Positions 21,309 through 29,955 of a DNA stretch of 52,341 nucleotides are shown piece after piece. The notes under the pieces are model-generated. The model saw nothing but the letters and a program-made list of their open reading frames with translations, was not told the origin of the DNA and did no database searches. Positions within the stretch are counted from its first letter, which is position 1; the number at the start of each line of letters is the position of its first letter. The DNA is from Acidobacteria bacterium RIFCSPLOWO2_12_FULL_66_21 (lineage in GTDB: Bacteria; Acidobacteriota; Vicinamibacteria; Vicinamibacterales; 2-12-FULL-66-21), in assembly GCA_001767455.1 (NCBI GenBank), contig MELC01000007.1:1-52341 (forward strand). The letters run 5' to 3'. Made by a program: the position numbers and the translations under genes.

Positions 21309-23042
21309 CTACCGCTTCATCCGCGCCGCTATGATCTTGTCCCCGAGCTCCAGGCGCTCGACGACCGCCATGCCAGAGACGACGCGGCCGAGCGCGGTGA
21401 AATTGCCTTCGTTGTGCGGCTGCGGAGTCACGCCGAGCGTGTAGCCGGGACGTCCCGTGTCGAGACCGGCGGACGCCCAGCTCAGATTGCCGCGGGTCAG
21501 GCCGCGGCGGCTCACCTCGTCCCGCAGGGTGATGTCGTCGCGGATCGCGCGCTGCTGCGCCACGAAATTCGGCACGACGCGGCCGAACTCCGTCCCTGCA
21601 ATCTCGCCTGACTCCACGACGCGAAGGAAGTGTTCGACGCCGAGCGGCGCGTCCCCCGGATAGAGCTCGAGCTCGATCGTGCCGCGCGGCGTTTCCCACA
21701 CCGCGCGCGGTTTCGGGGCGCCGTTGTAGTCCGGCACGATCCAGCGCTCCACGATCCGCCGATAGTCGGCCTCCGTGCGGGACGGCGCGGCCGCCCGCGC
21801 CGGTCGCGCCGCGGATGCCGCCGGGAGCACGCCTTCCGCAATCAGCGCGTCGAGCTGCGCCCTGCCGGGCGCTCCCAGGCGGCCGAACGCCTGGCGCGCC
21901 GCGGTTCGGGCGACCACGCTGCTGTCGCGTGCCAGCGCACCGGCGAGCTCGAGCGCGGCATCAGGAGCGAGCGCGACCAGGGGTGTGAGTGCCGTGATTC
22001 GGAGCGCCATGGGCTTCGACGGTGCCGCGGCCCGTACGAGCGCCGGCACCACGACGTCGGACCGCCCTTGATATCGGGCCATGGCTTCGGCGGCAGACAC
22101 GGACAGCCAGGTGTCCGGCGACTCCAGCGCGGCGATCAGCACGCCGAACGACGCATCGTCGCCGTACTCTTTCAGCGCCCGGAGAGCCTCGGTGCGGACG
22201 CGACGGTCCGGGTCGCGCGTCGCGTCGCGAAGCCGCGCGGAAAGGGGCGAGCCATCGACGCCGGGTGGCGGAGGCACCTGCGCGGGCGCACCCGCCTGTC
22301 CGACGGTCGCCGGCGCCGGCGGCAGCAGTCCGCGAACCGCCCAGAAGCGAACGTCCCCGGAGGGGTCCCTGCTGAGACGAAGCAGGTGCGGGATGGCGGC
22401 CGGATCGCGCGAGCGGAACAGCGCCCACGCGGCGCGCCACCGGACCTCGACGTCGGGCGACGACGTCCAGCGCACGATCGGGGCGAGATCGCCGCCCGGC
22501 GGGAACCGTCCGATCGACAGCAGCGCTTCGCCAGCGACCGGAGCCGACTGTTTCGTCCGGGGGGCGGTCGAGAGATACCGGGCGAGCGCGGCCCGTGCCT
22601 CGGGCGCCTGGATCTTGCCGAGCGCGATTGCGGCCTCGCGGGCGGACGCGGTCGGCGTCTTCGGCGAGGACAGGACGTCTGACAACCATGTCACGGAAGA
22701 CGGGTCCCGCAATTGACCGATGGCGAACACCATCGTTGCCGCGACTTCGGCGTCCTTGTCGTCGGCGGCGGCAGTGAGGAGCGCGGCGCCGCGCTTGTCG
22801 GCGATCCGGCCGATGGCGAGCGCCGCGCGCCGCCGGATCTCCGGGTGGGCCGACGCGAGCAGTCGCGCCAGCGACGCCTCGTCGAACTGCCTGGTGTCTT
22901 CCAGCATCAGCAGGCGGGCGATATCCCCGATCTGGGCGTCACCCAGGGGCGGACGGCCCGCCGGCGCGCCGCGCTGCGCCTGGATCGAGACCGCCGTGAC
23001 AACCAGGATGAACCCGACACTGAACAGGATGGCGTTGCGCAT
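21309..23042 (-). CDS. Exported HEAT-repeat protein with cyclophilin-type peptidyl-prolyl isomerase domain
   Basis: The 577-residue protein has a signal peptide (about 1-22) and then a series of HEAT/PBS-lyase-like helical repeats to about residue 420 (HPEIRRRAALAIGRIADKRG, DAEVAATMVFAIGQLRD, DVEVRWRAAWALFRSRDPAA). It ends in a cyclophilin domain (about 440-577: WETPRGTIELELYPGDAPLG, GTEFGRVVPNFVAQ, HNEGNFTALGRVVSGMAVVE). The canonical F-x-R-x-x-x-x-F-x-x-Q is present as FGRVVPNFVAQ. This combination is typical of periplasmic folding factors in acidobacteria and planctomycetes. Transcribed towards the small membrane protein gene; it lies 12 bases after the ABC operon's last stop on the opposite side, so it could be its final gene or independent. 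Confidence 0.85.
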   Translation of the reverse strand: MRNAILFSVGFILVVTAVSIQAQRGAPAGRPPLGDAQIGDIARLLMLEDTRQFDEASLARLLASAHPEIRRRAALAIGRIADKRGAALLTAAADDKDAEVAATMVFAIGQLRDPSSVTWLSDVLSSPKTPTASAREAAIALGKIQAPEARAALARYLSTAPRTKQSAPVAGEALLSIGRFPPGGDLAPIVRWTSSPDVEVRWRAAWALFRSRDPAAIPHLLRLSRDPSGDVRFWAVRGLLPPAPATVGQAGAPAQVPPPPGVDGSPLSARLRDATRDPDRRVRTEALRALKEYGDDASFGVLIAALESPDTWLSVSAAEAMARYQGRSDVVVPALVRAAAPSKPMALRITALTPLVALAPDAALELAGALARDSSVVARTAARQAFGRLGAPGRAQLDALIAEGVLPAASAARPARAAAPSRTEADYRRIVERWIVPDYNGAPKPRAVWETPRGTIELELYPGDAPLGVEHFLRVVESGEIAGTEFGRVVPNFVAQQRAIRDDITLRDEVSRRGLTRGNLSWASAGLDTGRPGYTLGVTPQPHNEGNFTALGRVVSGMAVVERLELGDKIIAARMKR

Positions 23043-23054
23043 GTGCCCGCAATG

Positions 23055-24125
23055 CTACGTCATTTCGAGACGGCGCGAGGCGAGGACGAAGGTCACCGCG
23101 AACAGCACGGCAAACGCGAGCGCGAACGGGGCCACCTCCCGCGCGCCCGCGCCGAAGGCGAGCATCGCGTTGACCGGCTCCATCGCCCAGCCGGTCGGCA
23201 CGAGGTGTGACACGCGCTTCAGGGTCGGGCCGACGATCTCTATGGGCCACCAGAGTCCGCCGAGCGGGGCCAGGAGAATGGCGGTCCAGATCGCCATTCC
23301 ACGGCACTTGTCCGGATCCTTGTACAACGTGCCGAAAAACATGCCCAGCGACGCGCACGCGAGCGCGAACAGCGTCAGGAAGCCGAACAGCACCCATCCG
23401 TGCTCCGCCCACTGGATGCCGAAGAACACGCGTCCGGCCAAGAGCATCCACGCGATCTGTATCCATCCCAGGAAGAAACGGGACAGCAGCTTGCCGGTGA
23501 CGATCTCCCTCTTGCTCACGGGCGCGATGCCCAGCCGACGCAGCAGCCCGAGCCGGCGTTCTTCGGCAATGCCGGCGCCGGAGACGAGGAGATTGAGGAA
23601 GACGAACATGACCATATAGCTCGGAACGGATCGCTGGAACCCGGCGGTCATGTCCCGGGACTTCGTGCCGAGATCGGTGCGCGCGACCGCCAGCGGGCCT
23701 GGCGGGTCGGTCGGCTTCACGCCGAGCGCGGACGCGATGAGCGCCTTGGTGATTCTGAATCGCAGATCTCCTTCGGCTCTCGTCTCTTCCTCGCCGGTGT
23801 GCAGCTCGAGGGTGACCTTCGTGCCCGCCGCCAGCGCCTGTCCGGCTCCGTTTGGCACGACGAGCGTCGTTCGTCCGCGCACCACCTCGTGCAGTTCCGA
23901 GATGACGATCCCGTCGTGCCGAAGGGCGTCCGCGACGGTTGACGCGATCGTTCCCGTGCGATCGTGGTTGACGATGTCGAGCGTCACCGGCGCGGGAGGC
24001 CGTGCCTTGAACAGAATGCCGAAGAACGTGGTGAAGATCAGCGGCCCGATGAACAGCCAGAAGATGGACTCCCGGTCTCCAAGCGTCCGCTTGAGCCCGT
24101 TCAGCGCGATCACCAGCGCATTCAT
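23055..24125 (-). CDS. ABC-2 type transporter permease (second permease of the operon)
   Basis: The 356-residue protein has the ABC-2 layout: one N-terminal helix (SIFWLFIGPLIFTTFFGILF), a large periplasmic domain (about 45-175), then five C-terminal helices (YMVMFVFLNLLVSGAGIAEE, WIQIAWMLLAGRVFFGIQWA and further). GLLRRLGIAPVSKREIVTGK is the conserved cytoplasmic loop that contacts the ATPase. Its ATG overlaps the previous permease's stop by ATGA, so the two are coupled and probably form a heterodimer. Similar pairs (YbhS/YbhR, YhhJ) export drugs, cations or lipids. Confidence 0.85.
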   Translation of the reverse strand: MNALVIALNGLKRTLGDRESIFWLFIGPLIFTTFFGILFKARPPAPVTLDIVNHDRTGTIASTVADALRHDGIVISELHEVVRGRTTLVVPNGAGQALAAGTKVTLELHTGEEETRAEGDLRFRITKALIASALGVKPTDPPGPLAVARTDLGTKSRDMTAGFQRSVPSYMVMFVFLNLLVSGAGIAEERRLGLLRRLGIAPVSKREIVTGKLLSRFFLGWIQIAWMLLAGRVFFGIQWAEHGWVLFGFLTLFALACASLGMFFGTLYKDPDKCRGMAIWTAILLAPLGGLWWPIEIVGPTLKRVSHLVPTGWAMEPVNAMLAFGAGAREVAPFALAFAVLFAVTFVLASRRLEMT

Positions 24126-25378
24126 GCGATCGCCCTCCGCCGGCTGAGGACCAGCGCCGCGCCCAGCATCGCCAGCGCCCACGCCCAGGTGACGCCCACC
24201 CGTGTCGACGCCTCCGCAAGCGTGCGGCCGTGGGCGAGGACGTCGATGAAGGCCTGCTGCGCCGCGCCGTTCGGCATCACGAACGCGACCCTGCGCAGGA
24301 AGTCGGGAAACTGCTCGGCCGGGATGAACGTTCCCCCCAGAAGCGCGAGGACCATGATGATCCCGGTGCCGATGAACGATGCGCTGCGATCGTCCTTCGC
24401 GATCCCGATGATCGCCAGGTGCAGGGCGGCGGCGAACACCGAGAACCCCGCGCCGATGAGCAGCAGCGCCGGGGGATGCCGCAGCTCGATCCGGAAGACG
24501 GCGGCGCCCACCAGCATCAGCAGCATCAGGATGACGAACAGTCCGACGATCATGAACAGGAACGAGCCTGCGAGCTGAGTGGCGGGAGAGACCGGCGCCA
24601 TCGCCACCCTGCGCTCCAGCCCGCGCGTGCGGTCGCGCAGGAGTCGCAGGCCGAGCGACTGGCTGACGAACATCACGCCGAAGATCACGAGGCCGGGGAA
24701 GATGAAGGCGAAGAACGCCTGCGGGCTGGCGCCAATCCCCTCGCGCTGGCCTGCGGGCCGAACCGACGTCACCGAGATGTTGTTGATCGCGCTCAGGCCG
24801 TTGACCCGCCGCCCCGCTTCGAAGAAGCCGCGCGAAATCTCCGCGATCTCATCGGCGGTCGGCTGGCGGCCGCTGTTCTTCAGCGCGTTGATGCGCTGGA
24901 GAGGGGTGAGCGCCTGCTGATAGAGGCCGTTGCCGATGAGCGTCACCATCGACAGGACGCTTTCGGCGATCTGCGGCGAGAACGTCTGCAGGGGATTGGG
25001 CGCGAACTGCAGCTCTGCGCGGCGGCCGTCGAGCAGGGCCTGCTGAAAACCGGCCGGGACGATGACGAGCGCGGCCGCGTCGTTCTTCTGGAAGAGGGCC
25101 TGCGCGGCGGCCCGATCGGGGACGGCCAGGGTCTCGAACGTGTCCTTGAGCGGCCCGCCGGACGTAAACAGCTGCGGCACCGCGCCGGCGAGGAACGAAC
25201 GATCCTCGTCGAGCACCAGCACCTTGATGGGCGGCAGCCTGCCCGACGCGACGGTCGGGCCGAACGCGGCGTATTCAATGCCGGCGAGCGTGAGCGGGAT
25301 CGCCAGGAGGATCAGAATCAGTCCGGGGCTGCGGACGATCCGGAACAGATGATGGCATGCGATGACGAGGGCGTTCAT
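24122..25378 (-). CDS. ABC-2 type transporter permease (first permease of the operon)
   Basis: The 418-residue protein has an N-terminal helix (GLILILLAIPLTLAGIEYAA), a long periplasmic region (about 45-210) and then a cluster of C-terminal helices (FAFIFPGLVIFGVMFVSQSL, LFMIVGLFVILMLLMLVGAA, IIMVLALLGGTFIPAEQFPD). DRTRGLERRVAMAPVSPATQ is the ATPase-contacting loop. It lies five bases after the ATPase gene and overlaps the next permease, so the three form one operon. The substrate is unknown. Confidence 0.85.
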   Translation of the reverse strand: MNALVIACHHLFRIVRSPGLILILLAIPLTLAGIEYAAFGPTVASGRLPPIKVLVLDEDRSFLAGAVPQLFTSGGPLKDTFETLAVPDRAAAQALFQKNDAAALVIVPAGFQQALLDGRRAELQFAPNPLQTFSPQIAESVLSMVTLIGNGLYQQALTPLQRINALKNSGRQPTADEIAEISRGFFEAGRRVNGLSAINNISVTSVRPAGQREGIGASPQAFFAFIFPGLVIFGVMFVSQSLGLRLLRDRTRGLERRVAMAPVSPATQLAGSFLFMIVGLFVILMLLMLVGAAVFRIELRHPPALLLIGAGFSVFAAALHLAIIGIAKDDRSASFIGTGIIMVLALLGGTFIPAEQFPDFLRRVAFVMPNGAAQQAFIDVLAHGRTLAEASTRVGVTWAWALAMLGAALVLSRRRAIA

Positions 25379-25382
25379 CGCG

Positions 25383-26309
25383 TCAATCCCTCAGTTCGCG
25401 GCCGGTCAGCTTGATGAACAGGTTCTCGAGGCTCGGCTGCTTGACGGCCACCTCGCGCACCTCGCCGAACGAGCCCGCCGTGGCGAGGAGTCCCGACAGG
25501 CTGCGCTCTGCACTGGTCACCGTGAAGAGGAGCTCGTCGGGGCCCGACTTGAGGAGTTGAATCTCCGCGCCGAGACCGAGCGCGGCTGGAATCGCGTCGC
25601 TCTTGAACGTGCCACGGAGCGCCACGATTTCGCGTTCGCCGGCGGCCGTGCGCAGCTCGGCAAGGGTGCCTTCGACGAGCAGCGCGCCGTGGTCGATGAT
25701 GCCGATCCGATCGCACAGGCGCTCGGCTTCGTCGAGATAGTGCGTCGTGTAGAGGATCGCGGCGTCGGTCGCGATCGATCGGATCAGATCGAGGATGCTC
25801 GCCCGCGTCTGCGGGTCGAGGCCGACCGTCGGCTCGTCGAGCAGGACCGCCTTCGGGCGGTGGAGGATGCCGGCCGCGATGTTGAGCCGCCGCAGCATGC
25901 CGCCGGAGAAGCGCTCGATCGGCTCTTTCGCCCGGTCCGCGAGGCTGACCTGCTCGAGCACCACGCCGATGCGCGCGCGAAGGTCGGCGCCGCGAAGGCC
26001 ATAGAGCCGCCCGAAGAACGCAAGATTGTCCCGCGCCGACAACTCGCTGTAGAGCGCGACCTCCTGGGGCACGACGCCAAGGAGACGCCGGGCGTCGACC
26101 GCATTGCGGACCACGTCGATGCCGTTCAGCCTCGCCTCGCCGCCGTCCGGCTGCACGAGGCCGCACAGGATGTTGATGGTCGTGGATTTCCCGGCGCCAT
26201 TCGGACCGAGCAGGCCGTAGATCTCGCCGCTCTTTACGTGAAAGCTGACGCCCGCGAGCGCCTCCACGTCGCCGAATCGCTTCCGCAGGTTCCTGGCTTC
26301 GATCAGCAT
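25383..26309 (-). CDS. ABC transporter ATP-binding protein
   Basis: The 308-residue ATPase shows Walker A GPNGAGKST (about 35-43), a Q-loop (VPQEVALYSELSARDNLAFF), the signature FSGGMLRRLNIAAGILHRPK, Walker B AVLLDEPTVGLDP and the H-loop LYTTHYLDEAERLCDRIGII. Residues after about 215 form the small C-terminal regulatory extension seen in drug/cation exporters such as CcmA/NatA/DrrA. It is the first gene of the exporter operon and energises the two ABC-2 permeases downstream. ATG 26309 fits the family start (MLIEARNLRKRFGDVEAL). Confidence 0.93.
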   Translation of the reverse strand: MLIEARNLRKRFGDVEALAGVSFHVKSGEIYGLLGPNGAGKSTTINILCGLVQPDGGEARLNGIDVVRNAVDARRLLGVVPQEVALYSELSARDNLAFFGRLYGLRGADLRARIGVVLEQVSLADRAKEPIERFSGGMLRRLNIAAGILHRPKAVLLDEPTVGLDPQTRASILDLIRSIATDAAILYTTHYLDEAERLCDRIGIIDHGALLVEGTLAELRTAAGEREIVALRGTFKSDAIPAALGLGAEIQLLKSGPDELLFTVTSAERSLSGLLATAGSFGEVREVAVKQPSLENLFIKLTGRELRD

Positions 26310-26540
26310 GCGTGATCACCCGCTGCAGCATCCGTGATGGCACCTGTCGCGCGGCCCTTCAGGTCTGCCGGGCCCAGTCTACTCCCGGACTCCGTCGTCC
26401 ACGTACAAGACGGACCCCGGCGGACAGGCGTTTCACGATTGTCGACGACAGGGTCACGTTTACCCGCGTTGCGCCGGTGCAACTCGCGCCTTGGCAATCG
26501 CGTAACACGACGTATCACCAACTCTCAACAGGAGGCCGTC

Positions 26541-27533
26541 ATGGAGCAGGAAGAGCCGGCGCGGGGGATGGGATGGCTGCGCGATTTTCCGGACATCCGC
26601 GACTACACCCTCGATCATGACGATCCACCCGCGACGGGGGCCAATCGCGGCGGTCACAAGTCCGTGAAACGGCTGCTGGCGCAGGCCGACGTGCCCCGGG
26701 CATCCGCCCCGCCCTCGTCGATCGATCTCCGCCGGTGGATGCCGCCGGTCGAAGATCAGGGCTCGCTCGGGTCGTGCACCGCCAATGCGGGCGTTGGCTT
26801 GCTCGAGTACTTCGAGCGGCGAGCGTTCGGGCACCACATCAACGCGTCGCGCCTCTTTCTCTACAAGGCCACCCGAAACCTGCTGCACGCGACCGGCGAC
26901 ACCGGCGCGTTCCTGCGCACGACGATGGGCGCGCTCGCGCTCTTTGGCGTGCCGCCGGAGGAGTACTGCAAGTACACCGTCGCGGAGTACGACAAGGAGC
27001 CTGACGCGTTCTGCTACGCCTTCGCGCAGAACTATCAGAGCATCCAGTACTACCGGCACGATCCTCCCGGGACGTCCGCGAAGGCCCTGCTCGACAGCGT
27101 CAAGACGGCAATCGCGGCCGGGCTCCCGTCGATGTTCGGATTCACCGTCTACAGTTCCATCGAGCGGGCGCGCAAGAGCGGCGAAATCCCGTTTCCCCTC
27201 GACCGCGACGACGTCGCCGGCGGCCACGCGGTCGTCGCCGCGGGGTATGACGATGCGAAGGTCATACGGCACGCGGGCGCCGGCGCGGTACCGACGACGG
27301 GAGCGCTGCTGATTCGCAACTCCTGGGGCGTCGCGTGGGGACAGGCGGGCTACGGATGGCTGCCGTACGACTACGTGCTCAAGGGGCTGGCCGTTGACTG
27401 GTGGTCCATCGTCAAAGCGGAGTGGGTGGACACCGGCCAGTTCGGGATCGCCGCGACCCTTCAGGCGATGGGCACCGGTGGGCCTGATGGTGCAGAATGT
27501 CGCCGATGGGAACCAGCTATCGTCGATCAGTAG
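26541..27533 (+). CDS. Papain-family (C1) cysteine peptidase, cytoplasmic or unconventional
   Basis: From ATG 26541, behind AGGAGG, the 330-residue protein opens with MGWLRDFPDIRDYTLDHDDP, the usual start of bacterial C1 peptidases of this subgroup. Catalytic residues are Q73 and C79 (VEDQGSLGSCTANAG), H229 (GGHAVVAAGYDD) and N260 (LIRNSWGVAWGQAGYGWLP). No signal peptide or propeptide is evident. The C-terminus (about 300-330) is not family-like and overlaps the next gene by 37 bases, so the original end may have been extended by a frameshift. It lies divergent from the ABC operon. Confidence 0.85.
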   Translation: MEQEEPARGMGWLRDFPDIRDYTLDHDDPPATGANRGGHKSVKRLLAQADVPRASAPPSSIDLRRWMPPVEDQGSLGSCTANAGVGLLEYFERRAFGHHINASRLFLYKATRNLLHATGDTGAFLRTTMGALALFGVPPEEYCKYTVAEYDKEPDAFCYAFAQNYQSIQYYRHDPPGTSAKALLDSVKTAIAAGLPSMFGFTVYSSIERARKSGEIPFPLDRDDVAGGHAVVAAGYDDAKVIRHAGAGAVPTTGALLIRNSWGVAWGQAGYGWLPYDYVLKGLAVDWWSIVKAEWVDTGQFGIAATLQAMGTGGPDGAECRRWEPAIVDQ

Positions 27534-29245
27534 CCGTCCTGCCGGTCTTCGTCGTTCTTGCATTTGTCGTGGCGGCTGGCGCGGGGCGCCAGCGCTCCAC
27601 CGCCCGGACCGCCGCCGATCTCGTCATCATCGGTCCGGTCTACACGCTGGCCTGGAACGATCCGGCGGCTGACGGGACGCCCGCGGCGACCGCCCCGCGC
27701 GACAGCGCAGGGCGATGGCATCCTGACGCGGGCGCCGTCGCGGTCAGCGGCGGCCGGATTGCGTTTGCCGGCCCTGCGGAAGAGGCCGCACCGCTCACGG
27801 GTCCGCGCACCCGGACGATTCGCCTCACGGGAAACGCCGTCGTCGTACCGGGAATGGTCGACGCGCATGTGCACGCCTTCGAGCTCGGGGCGTCTCTCGA
27901 GCGCGTGAACCTGGTCGGTGCGACCACGGAGCAGGAAGCGGTCGAGCGCGTTGCCGAACGCGCGCGGGGCACACCGCGCGCCGCGTGGATCGTCGGATGG
28001 GGTTGGGATGAAGGGGCGTGGGCGAACCGCTATCCCGACATGCGCCTGTTGTCGGAGCGGGTCCCGAATCATCCGGTGTATCTCCGCGGTCTCCATAGTT
28101 ATGCCGTGTGGGGCAATCGCCTCGCGTTCGAGCGAGCCGGAATCACGGCGGCGACGCCGTCGCCGGCGGGTGGCGAGATCAGGAAGGACGCCGCCGGGCA
28201 GCCGACCGGCATCCTGCTGAACGCCGCATCGGCGCTGCTCGAGCGCGCCGTACCGGCGCCGACGACCGACCGGCTCAAAACGCGGCTACGCGCCGCGCTG
28301 CGGACGCTCGCCGCCTCGGGTTACGTGACCGTGCACGAGGCGGGCGCGGACAGCCGCGAAATGGACGCGCTCCGGCAGCTCGATGCCGCGGGAGAGCTGC
28401 CGATCCGGGTCTATGCCATGCTCGCCGCGCGCGACGAGGCGCTGCTCGGCCGGTGGCTCGCGCGCGGTCCCGATCGCACGAACGAGCGCATGCTCGTGAC
28501 GAGATCCGTGAAGGCGTTCTACGACGGCGCGCTCGGCTCGCGCGGCGCGTGGCTGCTCGAGGACTATTCGGATCGCCCCGGCCATCGTGGCGAGCGCGAT
28601 CGCTCGTTTCATCCAGATCGCCTGACCGCCATGATGAAGGCGGGCTTCCAGCTCTCCGTGCATGCCATCGGCGACGCCGCGAACCGTGAGGTGATGGACT
28701 TCATCCGCGCCGCGGCACCGCCGGCGCCCGGCCGGCACCGCATCGAGCACGCACAGGTCATGGCGCCTGCGGACATCCCCCGCATGGCCGCGCTCGGTGT
28801 CATCGCCTCGATGCAGCCGCCGCATGCGGTCGAGGACATGCCGTGGGCGGAAGCGCGTGTCGCCGAACGGATCAAGGGCGCGTACGCGTGGCGATCGATC
28901 CGCCGCGCGGGCGTTCCGCTCGTCTTCAGCTCCGACCTGCCCGGCTCGGGCTACGACCTGTTCTACGGCCTGAACTCGGCGGTCACCAGACGAGATCGCG
29001 AAGGCCGTCCTGCGGGCGGATGGTACCCGGAACAGGTCGTTACCATCGACGAAGCGCTGCGCGGCTACAGCCGCTGGGCGGCATATGCGGCGTTTCGCGA
29101 GCAGCAGACCGGCATCATTGCGCCCGACCGATGGGCCGATCTGACGGTCCTGAGCCTCGATCCGTTCACCGCGCCACCCGACGCGCTCCTGCGCGGCACG
29201 ATCGTGATGACGATCGTGAACGGGAAGGTCGTCTACGAAAGGTAG
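27497..29245 (+). CDS. Exported amidohydrolase (YtcJ-like)
   Basis: The 582-residue protein has a signal peptide (about 1-31) followed by an amidohydrolase superfamily beta-barrel. VVVPGMVDAHVHAFELG supplies the first metal pair (HVH); FYDGALGSRGAWLLEDYSD, LSVHAIGDAANREVMDF, HRIEHAQVM and VFSSDLPGSGYDLFYGLN follow in the order of the YtcJ/LAF3 family. C-terminal WADLTVLSLDPFTAPPDALL and IVNGKVVYER complete the small beta-sandwich. Family members hydrolyse amide or cyclic bonds of unknown compounds. ATG 27506 is an equally good start. It overlaps the peptidase gene, suggesting coupled expression. Confidence 0.9.
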   Translation: MSPMGTSYRRSVAVLPVFVVLAFVVAAGAGRQRSTARTAADLVIIGPVYTLAWNDPAADGTPAATAPRDSAGRWHPDAGAVAVSGGRIAFAGPAEEAAPLTGPRTRTIRLTGNAVVVPGMVDAHVHAFELGASLERVNLVGATTEQEAVERVAERARGTPRAAWIVGWGWDEGAWANRYPDMRLLSERVPNHPVYLRGLHSYAVWGNRLAFERAGITAATPSPAGGEIRKDAAGQPTGILLNAASALLERAVPAPTTDRLKTRLRAALRTLAASGYVTVHEAGADSREMDALRQLDAAGELPIRVYAMLAARDEALLGRWLARGPDRTNERMLVTRSVKAFYDGALGSRGAWLLEDYSDRPGHRGERDRSFHPDRLTAMMKAGFQLSVHAIGDAANREVMDFIRAAAPPAPGRHRIEHAQVMAPADIPRMAALGVIASMQPPHAVEDMPWAEARVAERIKGAYAWRSIRRAGVPLVFSSDLPGSGYDLFYGLNSAVTRRDREGRPAGGWYPEQVVTIDEALRGYSRWAAYAAFREQQTGIIAPDRWADLTVLSLDPFTAPPDALLRGTIVMTIVNGKVVYER

Positions 29246-29320
29246 AACGCAGGTGTTCGTCTAGCGTCAGGGATGTCCCACTGGGTCGTGTACCGCTGCC
29301 CGCGCCGACGGCGTTTGACG

Positions 29321-29356
29321 CACGAAGGCCACGAAGGCCACGAAGGCCACGAAGGC
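29321..29356 (+). repeat. Four-copy 9-bp tandem repeat
   Basis: CACGAAGGC is repeated four times without change, then breaks off at CATATG. It sits between the amidohydrolase stop and the convergent lipoprotein gene. Translated frames (HEGHEGHEG) have no coding context. Confidence 0.85.
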
Positions 29357-29367
29357 CATATGCGGAT

Positions 29368-29955
29368 TCACTGCGCGCGAGTCGTCCGCCGCTTCATGTA
29401 CTCGCGCACGCCGTCGCGATCCGTGTCAATGACCGGTTCTCCCAGATAGACAATCCCTGGTGAGCCGGACAAGATATGCGTCCCGATGATGACTTGCCAC
29501 CGGATGCGGTCCGGCCGGTAGAAAATCGACAGCTTGCGCCCCGCGAAGGGGGACAGGTCCGCGGTCACCGGAACCCAGCCCTGACGCATGGTCTCGTCGC
29601 TGCTGACCGTCTGCTCGGTGACCGTCACGTAAACACGCCCGTCGCTGGCGCCGACGCGAAACGCGGCCGACGCCGCGCCGTTCACGTCGGGCACGCCGGC
29701 CCACAGCACGAGCCTCGCGCGACGAGGGACGAGCAGCGTCCAGACGATCCGGCTCTCCGCCGGCACCACCAGGCTGGCCCGCGAGCGCCCACCAAAGGTA
29801 TGCTCCGTCATCTCGAACCGCGCGGAGGCGGGACGATGGTCGGCGTTCCCGAACTGGGCGAGCAGATCGACAACCGGGACGCGCTGTCCGTCGCGCGGTC
29901 GATCGCATGACACGATCAGAAGAAGGACGAGTACTGCGAAGTATGGTCGGCGAGG
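29368..29955 (-). CDS. Putative lipoprotein of unknown function, start uncertain
   Basis: Reading from the right, a hydrophobic leader FAVLVLLLIVSC (Cys codon 29905-29907) looks like a lipoprotein signal. A beta-rich domain of about 180 residues follows (LARFEMTEHTFGGRSRASLV-like strands, SRIVWTLLVPRRARLVLWAG, RKLSIFYRPDRIRWQVIIG) and ends GVREYMKRRTTRAQ. No ATG, GTG or TTG lies at a sensible distance in frame: the frame is simply open upstream, antisense to the next gene. The boundary given is therefore approximate. DTDRDGVREY near the end recalls a calcium-binding type 3 dockerin-like loop. Convergent and non-overlapping at its end with the amidohydrolase. Confidence 0.5.
   Translation of the reverse strand, partial: PRRPYFAVLVLLLIVSCDRPRDGQRVPVVDLLAQFGNADHRPASARFEMTEHTFGGRSRASLVVPAESRIVWTLLVPRRARLVLWAGVPDVNGAASAAFRVGASDGRVYVTVTEQTVSSDETMRQGWVPVTADLSPFAGRKLSIFYRPDRIRWQVIIGTHILSGSPGIVYLGEPVIDTDRDGVREYMKRRTTRAQ

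Noticed and set aside
26310-26540. Regulatory RNA or riboswitch in the gap between the ABC operon and the peptidase gene
   Set aside because: No conserved structure or recognised motif could be found; only a divergent promoter region is to be expected.
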